Part shown: piece by piece, positions 59,355 through 64,000 of the stretch
Layout: each line of letters starts with the position of its first letter
Position numbering within the stretch: position 1 is the stretch's first letter
Position numbers and translations under genes: made by a program
Notes under the pieces: model-generated
What the model was told of the DNA's origin: nothing
The model's input: the letters and a program-made list of their open reading frames with translations, nothing else
The model's database searches: none
DNA from: an uncultured Luteitalea sp.
GTDB taxonomy: Bacteria; Acidobacteriota; Vicinamibacteria; Vicinamibacterales; Vicinamibacteraceae
DNA: 64,000 bases
NCBI GenBank assembly: GCA_934541105.1
Contig: CAKTDA010000002.1
Location: forward strand, 186,001 to 250,000
Direction: 5' to 3'

Positions 59355-59876
59355 ATGACGATCTCCAGGAGCATGAAGGCAGTGGCGGGCGCGGTGGCGC
59401 TGACGATCGGGTTGGGGGGAGCCGCGATGGCGCAGCCGGGCGGCGGCGGGAAGCGCGGGCCGGGGCCGCGCGTGATGGGCGGTGGGCCGCTTGGCGGGCT
59501 GCTCGACGTGAACCCCTCGCTGCCGTTCGCGGCAATCGGGCTGACCGACGCGCAGCGTGAGCAGGTGCGGGCGATCATGGCGTCGCATCGCGACGAGGGG
59601 CGCGCCATCCACGCGAAGGCGAACGCGGCGCTCGAGGCGCTGCGCAAGGCCACCGCGAACACGGTGGACGAGACTGTCGTCGGTCAGCAGAGCCAGGCGC
59701 TCGGTGCGGCGATTGGCGAGGCGGCACTGCTCCGCGCGAAGGTGCGGAGCGAGGTGTTCACGGTCCTGACGGCGGAACAGCAGGCCGAAGTGGCGAAGAT
59801 CGCGGCTGCGCGCCAGAACCGCATGGAGCAGCGCCGCCAGCAGATGGAACAGCGCCGGCAGCAGCGGCAGCAGTGA
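59355..59876 (+). CDS. Spy/CpxP-like periplasmic protein
   Basis: A 173-residue exported protein. The ATG at 59355 opens a signal peptide (MKAVAGAVALTIGLGGAAMA). A Gly-rich stretch is followed by helices with LTDAQREQVRAIMASHRDEG and LTAEQQAEVAKIAAARQNRM, the two LTxxQ motifs of the Spy/CpxP family. The end is a Gln/Arg-rich repeat (MEQRRQQ twice). Such proteins chaperone or sense misfolded envelope proteins and metals. It is divergent from the CpxRA-like pair, matching the Cpx layout of enterobacteria. Confidence 0.88.
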   Translation: MTISRSMKAVAGAVALTIGLGGAAMAQPGGGGKRGPGPRVMGGGPLGGLLDVNPSLPFAAIGLTDAQREQVRAIMASHRDEGRAIHAKANAALEALRKATANTVDETVVGQQSQALGAAIGEAALLRAKVRSEVFTVLTAEQQAEVAKIAAARQNRMEQRRQQMEQRRQQRQQ

Positions 59877-59891
59877 GCAACACGGGAACCA

Positions 59892-59918
59892 GAGGGCGCC
59901 CGCTCGTCGGGCGTCCTC
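59892..59918. terminator. 11-bp hairpin between convergent genes
   Basis: GAGGGCGCCCG pairs with CGGGCGTCCTC (one G-U) around CTCGT, 15 bases after the Spy-like stop and next to the stop of the minus-strand lipoprotein gene. No T-run. Confidence 0.6.
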
Positions 59919-60668
59919 TCACGCCGCCTGCGCCGCGCGCTGGCGGCCCTTGCGCACGACCCACCAGATCAGGCCGCCGAGCGTGAGCATCGCGGCGGCC
60001 ATTGCCGCCAGGAACAGCGCCACCGTGAGCACGAGGATGCGCTGCGCCCCGAAGCGGACGTCCACCTCCAGCGGCTCGCCGGCAAGGCGGGCGGCAAGCG
60101 GCTGCTCCCAGGTGAGGATGTTGCCGCGCTCGACGAGCCGGCTCGGCGCGTTGTGGTAGGTCACGCGGCTCGGGATGTGCAGCCGCACGGCCACGGTTTC
60201 GCCGCCATCCCACCCGACGTCGCCGACGGGCGCGCCAGCCGGCGCCCCGAGTTCCTGCCGGAACTGCAGTTCCTCCCCGACGGTCCCGAACGAGTAGCGC
60301 GCCCACTTGAACGGCGCGAGTGAGGGCAGCTGGCGCACGTCGCTCGCCTGCACGCGCACCTGCACGAAGCGGCGCCCGTCGCGCCGCCATGGGCGGCTCA
60401 CGCGCGTGACCTCCGTGATCGGCGATGCATAGAGCCGGCGAATCGCCTCGCGGTCCACGGGCGCGCCCGGATCGAGCGGCACGTCGAGCCCGTGCAACGC
60501 GGCAAGCGCCGGCAGCGATGTATTGACGATGATCGTCGCAGAGCCGTCGAGGTCCACGTACACCTCTTCCTCGTACTCGTATTGGCGCCCGAACGGACGC
60601 GAACAGGACGCAACGAGCACGAGCACGAGGACCGTCAGCGCGAGTGCCTGACGGGACGACATCGACAT
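59919..60668 (-). CDS. lipoprotein with C-terminal membrane helix
   Basis: A 249-residue protein with lipobox LVASCS after a hydrophobic signal. A beta-rich domain follows (YEYEEEVYVDLDGSATIIVN, VRVQASDVRQLPSLAPF, VAVRLHIPSRVTYHN). One helix (about 215-238, VLTVALFLAAMAAAMLTLGG) and a basic tail end the protein, so it may be anchored twice. The family is not recognised. TACACT eight bases before the ATG suggests a leaderless start. It is divergent from polA. Confidence 0.78.
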   Translation of the reverse strand: MSMSSRQALALTVLVLVLVASCSRPFGRQYEYEEEVYVDLDGSATIIVNTSLPALAALHGLDVPLDPGAPVDREAIRRLYASPITEVTRVSRPWRRDGRRFVQVRVQASDVRQLPSLAPFKWARYSFGTVGEELQFRQELGAPAGAPVGDVGWDGGETVAVRLHIPSRVTYHNAPSRLVERGNILTWEQPLAARLAGEPLEVDVRFGAQRILVLTVALFLAAMAAAMLTLGGLIWWVVRKGRQRAAQAA

Positions 60669-60675
60669 GGCATCC

Positions 60676-60682
60676 TAGTGTA
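60676..60682. promoter_or_regulatory. overlapping divergent -10 boxes
   Basis: The minus strand reads TACACT (60682-60677), eight bases before the lipoprotein ATG. The plus strand reads TAGTGT (60676-60681) and TACCCT (60681-60686), 18 and 13 bases before the polA GTG. Confidence 0.4.
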
Positions 60683-60699
60683 CCCTTCGGAATTCCGCC

Positions 60700-63381
60700 G
60701 TGCCCGACCGCCCCATCCTGTTCCTCATCGACGGCAACAACCAGATGTATCGCGCGTATCACGCGATACGCGGGCTCACGGGTCCCGACGGGCGCTCCAC
60801 GAACGCCATCTACGGGTTCGTGACGATGCTGCGCAAGCTGATTGCCGATCACGATCCGGCCTACATCGCGGCGGCGTTCGACCTCGCGGGACCGACGTTC
60901 CGTTCGGCATTGCAGGCCGACTACAAGGCCAACCGCGCGCCGATGCCTGCCGACCTCGTCGAACAGGTGCCGCTCGTCCACGAGGCCTGCGAGGCGCTCG
61001 GCGTCCCCATCCTCACCCACACGTCCTACGAGGCCGACGACGTCATCGCCACGCTCGCCACCCGTGCCGTCGAGCACGGCTACGACGCCGCGATCGTCAC
61101 CGGCGACAAGGACTTCTTCCAGATGGTGGACGCGCACGTGCGCGTCCACAACCCGCGCGACGACGGCCAGTGGTTCGATGCGTCCGGCGTGCAGGAGAAG
61201 TTCGGCGTGCGGCCCGATCAGGTCGTGGACGTGCTCGCGCTGATGGGCGACGCCATCGACAACGTCAAGGGCGTGCCCGGCATCGGCGAGAAGGGCGCCC
61301 GCGACCTCATCGCGCAGCACGGGTCGCTCGACGCCCTGCTCGAGGCCGCGCCGACGATCACGCAGAAGCGGTATCGCGAGGCGCTGCTCGCCCACGCCGA
61401 GGACGCACGCCGGTCGCGCGAGATGGTGCGGCTGCACTGCGACGTGCCGGTGCCGTTCGACGCCGACCACCTGCGCTACGTCGGGCCCGACCAGCGCCGC
61501 TGCTACGAGCTCTTCAGCCGCCTCGGGTTCAAGTCGCTCGTCACCGCGTTCGCACCGACGGCCCGAGAGGTCTCCCGCACGTACAGCACGTGCGGCGACG
61601 GACAGGACCTCCAGGACCTCGCCGCGCACGTCCGCGAGGTCGGGCAGTGCGCGGTCTATCTCGTGACCGACGAACGGCCCGCAATGCAGGCCGCGCTCGT
61701 CGGCATCGCGATCGGCACCGGCGACGGTCGCGCGACATACGTGCCGCTCGGTCACACGTCGCTCGACGCCTGTCCCAACCTCGCCGTCAAGGCCCTGCGC
61801 GACATCGTCGGGCCGCTGCTCGCCGACGCGTCGATCGCGAAGACCGGGCACGACCTCAAGGCGGTGACGCTCGTGCTCGCACGGCACGGACTCACGCTTG
61901 CCGGCGTCCGCGACGACGTGATGCTCGCGAGCTACGTGCACGATGCGGCCTCGTCGGCGCACGCACTCGAGCCGCTGGCGCTGGACCGCCTCGGTTACAA
62001 GGCAATGGAGAGCGAGGTGCTGCGCGGCAAGGGCGTCAAGGCGCTGCCGGTCTCGCAGGTGGCGGTCGAGGCGATGACGACGTGGGCCTGCGAGCGCGCC
62101 GACATTGCCGTGCAGCTCACCGGCGACCTGCGAGACACGCTCACCGAGGAAGGCCTCACGGGCATCTACGAGGATTTCGAGCTCGCGCTGCTGCCGGCGC
62201 TCATCGCGATCGAGCAGGCGGGCGTTCGCGTGGACACGGCGGTGCTGTCGTCGCTCTCGGCACGCATGGACGCCGAACTCGAGGCCCGATCGACACGCGT
62301 CTTCGAGCTGGCCGGCACGACGTTCAACATCAACTCCCCGAAGCAGCTCGGCGAAGTGCTGTTCGAGAAGATGCAGCTGCCGGTGCTCAAGCGGACCGGC
62401 AAGGACCGCACCGCGTCGACGGCGGCCGAGGTGCTCGAGGAACTGGCGCTGAGCCACGACATCGCCCGCGAGATTCTCGACTGGCGCGCGATGATGAAGT
62501 TGAAGGGGACGTACGTGGACGCCCTGCCGCTGCTCGTCCACCCGACGACCGGGCGCGTGCACACGACGTTCAACCAGGCCGTTGCCGCGACCGGGCGCCT
62601 GAGCAGCAGCGATCCGAACCTGCAGAACATCCCCATCCGCACCGAGCTCGGGCGCGAGATCCGGGGCGCGTTCGTCGCCGAGGCGGGACACCTGCTGATC
62701 TCGGCCGACTACTCGCAGATCGAGCTGCGCGTGCTGGCGCACATGGCGCAGGAGCAGAGCCTGATCGAGGCCTTCCGGCGCGGCGACGACATCCACGACC
62801 AGACGTCGGCGCGCGTGTTCGGCACCGACAGCGGCCTGAGCGCACACGAGCTGCGCCGGCGCGCCAAGATCATCAACTACGCGCTGTTGTACGGGAAGAC
62901 GGCGTTCACGCTGGCCAAGGACATCGGCGTGACGCAGCAGGCGGCCCAGGCCTTCATCGACGCGTACTTCGCCGGTTACCCGTCCGTGCGCCAGTTCCTC
63001 GACGAGACGATTGCCAGCGCGCGCGACACCGGCGTGGTGAGCACGCTCTTCGGCCGGCGGCGGCGCGTGCCCGAGCTCACGAGCCGCAACGGGCAGATCC
63101 GGTCCGCAGCCGAGCGGGTGACGGTGAACCTGCCGATTCAGGGCACGGCCGCCGACATCCTGAAGCGCGCGATGATCGACCTGCACGCCGCGCTGCCGGA
63201 CGTGCCGGGCCTGCGCATGATCCTCACCGTGCACGACGAACTGCTCTTCGAGGTCCCCGAGGCGCAGGTGGACGCCGCGTCCGCGCTCGTCAGGCACCAC
63301 ATGGAGCACGCCGTGGCCCTCGACGTGCCGCTCGACGTGGACGTCGGCGTCGGCCGCACCTGGACCGACGCAAAGGCGTGA
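60700..63381 (+). CDS. polA: DNA polymerase I with degenerate proofreading domain
   Basis: An 893-residue Pol I with a GTG start. The 5' nuclease domain is intact: DGNNQMYRAYHA, YEADDVIATLA, VTGDKDFFQMV and NVKGVPGIGEKGA. The polymerase domain has SADYSQIELRVLAHM, RRRAKIINYALLYG and TVHDELLFEVP. The middle exonuclease-like domain lacks all expected ligands: aligned by eye to E. coli, Asp355, Glu357, Asp424 and Asp501 correspond to Val322, Asp324, Val389 and Arg466, and Tyr497 to Trp462. It should therefore lack proofreading, like Taq and Bacillus Pol I. Role: Okazaki-fragment processing and repair. Confidence 0.97.
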   Translation: MPDRPILFLIDGNNQMYRAYHAIRGLTGPDGRSTNAIYGFVTMLRKLIADHDPAYIAAAFDLAGPTFRSALQADYKANRAPMPADLVEQVPLVHEACEALGVPILTHTSYEADDVIATLATRAVEHGYDAAIVTGDKDFFQMVDAHVRVHNPRDDGQWFDASGVQEKFGVRPDQVVDVLALMGDAIDNVKGVPGIGEKGARDLIAQHGSLDALLEAAPTITQKRYREALLAHAEDARRSREMVRLHCDVPVPFDADHLRYVGPDQRRCYELFSRLGFKSLVTAFAPTAREVSRTYSTCGDGQDLQDLAAHVREVGQCAVYLVTDERPAMQAALVGIAIGTGDGRATYVPLGHTSLDACPNLAVKALRDIVGPLLADASIAKTGHDLKAVTLVLARHGLTLAGVRDDVMLASYVHDAASSAHALEPLALDRLGYKAMESEVLRGKGVKALPVSQVAVEAMTTWACERADIAVQLTGDLRDTLTEEGLTGIYEDFELALLPALIAIEQAGVRVDTAVLSSLSARMDAELEARSTRVFELAGTTFNINSPKQLGEVLFEKMQLPVLKRTGKDRTASTAAEVLEELALSHDIAREILDWRAMMKLKGTYVDALPLLVHPTTGRVHTTFNQAVAATGRLSSSDPNLQNIPIRTELGREIRGAFVAEAGHLLISADYSQIELRVLAHMAQEQSLIEAFRRGDDIHDQTSARVFGTDSGLSAHELRRRAKIINYALLYGKTAFTLAKDIGVTQQAAQAFIDAYFAGYPSVRQFLDETIASARDTGVVSTLFGRRRRVPELTSRNGQIRSAAERVTVNLPIQGTAADILKRAMIDLHAALPDVPGLRMILTVHDELLFEVPEAQVDAASALVRHHMEHAVALDVPLDVDVGVGRTWTDAKA

Positions 63382-63384
63382 CGC

Positions 63385-64000
63385 CTAGGGCCAGCGCCCC
63401 TTGGCCTCTTCCCACTCGCCGACGAGCCGCGCCGCCACCGTCTCGGCGTCGTCTTCCACCGACAGGCGGCGCACCCGCTCGGGAATGAGCGCCTGCGTGA
63501 CGAGCTGATCGAGGTCGCCGCGCAGCACCTTGCCCCTGTCCGGCGCGAGGAGGGCGCGCACCCAGCTCGCCATCGCGAGATCCCAGGCCTGATCGAGGTC
63601 GCCGCGCGCGAGCGCCGCCGCCGGCAGCCAGTACGACGCCGCCGACGACTCGGCGTAACGACCCAGGTGCCCGCGCATCCGATCGGTGACCGCGTCGTAG
63701 AGCGCCGCGCGCTCTTCGGGCGGACGCGTCTGCGCATGCCGGTCCATCGCCGTGGCCCACCAGTCGAGCACCTGCTCGCGGTCGGCCGGCGGCAGCAATC
63801 CCATCTGGTGCAGGACCGGCTCGAGCACGCTTGCAGCCGGGCCGAACTCGCCGTCGAGGTAGAGCGCCTCCCCGAGCCCGACCACGAGATCCACCCGGCC
63901 TCGATCCGTGAGCGTCGCGGCCTCGACCCCGCCGAGCGCCTGACGGGCGGCGCCGAGATCCTCGGGCGTGCGCGTGGCGCGGTGACGCTCGAGCAGCGAC
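63385..64000 (-). CDS. TPR-like protein, N terminus outside the window
   Basis: The frame stays open from 63894, where a GTG could be mistaken for a start, to the window end. The extra text reads LLERHRATRTPEDLGAARQA, which continues the helical repeat pattern, so the true start lies beyond 64000. The visible 200 or so residues form helix pairs (VGLGEALYLDGEFGPAASVL, WLPAAALARGDLDQAWDLAM) typical of TPR-type scaffolds. The C terminus is acidic (VEDDAETVAARLVGEWEEAK). It converges with polA, three bases apart. Function unknown. Confidence 0.78.
   Translation of the reverse strand, partial: SLLERHRATRTPEDLGAARQALGGVEAATLTDRGRVDLVVGLGEALYLDGEFGPAASVLEPVLHQMGLLPPADREQVLDWWATAMDRHAQTRPPEERAALYDAVTDRMRGHLGRYAESSAASYWLPAAALARGDLDQAWDLAMASWVRALLAPDRGKVLRGDLDQLVTQALIPERVRRLSVEDDAETVAARLVGEWEEAKGRWP

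Noticed and set aside
59758..63309. Minus-strand open frame of 1183 codons opposite polA
   Set aside because: Entirely explained by the polA coding strand; low-complexity composition and no motif.

Overview
The window is 64 kb of GC-rich (roughly two-thirds or more G+C by eye), densely coded bacterial chromosome. The gene content suggests an Acidobacteriota genome, probably Vicinamibacteria-like: a carboxypeptidase-regulatory/TonB-type outer-membrane barrel, a VWFA-related secreted protein, TonB proteins with a Gly/Pro-rich linker, a DUF2961/GH172 enzyme, an HNH endonuclease in a repeat-rich spot, and many lipoproteins. This placement is inferred from families, not from a marker-gene tree. 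Nothing points to a plasmid or phage.

Layout. 0-7 kb: a minus-strand block with a cellulose-synthase-like glycosyltransferase, a three-part methyltransferase, citrate synthase, lepA and lepB. 7-13.4 kb: mutS2, dnaG and rpoD on the plus strand, ending in a clear intrinsic terminator. 13.4-17.5 kb: a small, probably frameshifted gene, then a secreted TPR protein, an M19 dipeptidase and a DinB-like protein in an overlapping run. 17.7-22 kb: the accessory region. It holds a tRNA with anticodon CAT, about eight tandem units that repeat the tRNA's 3' end, an IS21 istB remnant, a heptamer repeat tract, an HNH endonuclease gene and three long degenerate repeat units carrying a shared palindrome. 22-27.4 kb: a membrane protein, then a PDZ/GAF/PAS histidine kinase and its NtrC-type regulator behind a good sigma-54 promoter match. 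27.6-30.8 kb: an outer-membrane barrel and a secreted protein. 30.9-35.2 kb: glgC, eno and gpmI. 35.3-38.4 kb: a small conserved gene, two oligopeptide-type ABC ATPases and a short protein plus nucleotidyltransferase pair. 38.5-42.5 kb: a GH172-type enzyme, a Tat-exported beta-helix protein and a DUF4349 lipoprotein. 42.5-49.6 kb: minus-strand M24 peptidase, glutaminyl cyclase, SGNH lipoprotein with ABC ATPase, and an acs-led operon. 49.7-56.9 kb: membrane protein, methyltransferase-like protein, a TonB/FxLYD-like/VWA cluster, a ZIP transporter, an MFS transporter and a BON protein. 56.9-60.7 kb: a CpxRA-like two-component pair with a divergent Spy/CpxP-like protein and a lipoprotein. 60.7-64 kb: polA and a TPR protein cut by the window end.

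How the genes work together. Central carbon metabolism is represented by citrate synthase, acetyl-CoA synthetase, enolase, phosphoglycerate mutase and ADP-glucose pyrophosphorylase. Information processing is represented by dnaG, rpoD, polA, mutS2 and lepA. Two envelope-sensing modules are self-contained. The kinase/NtrC pair probably drives its own sigma-54 promoter, and the CpxRA-like pair sits back to back with a likely periplasmic partner.

The most unusual signals are non-coding: the tRNA 3'-end tandem array, seven-base-periodic purine-rich tracts at five intergenic sites, palindromes shared on both sides of the HNH gene, and a recurrent TAnnnT box 6-11 bases upstream of start codons, suggesting widespread leaderless or near-leaderless transcription.
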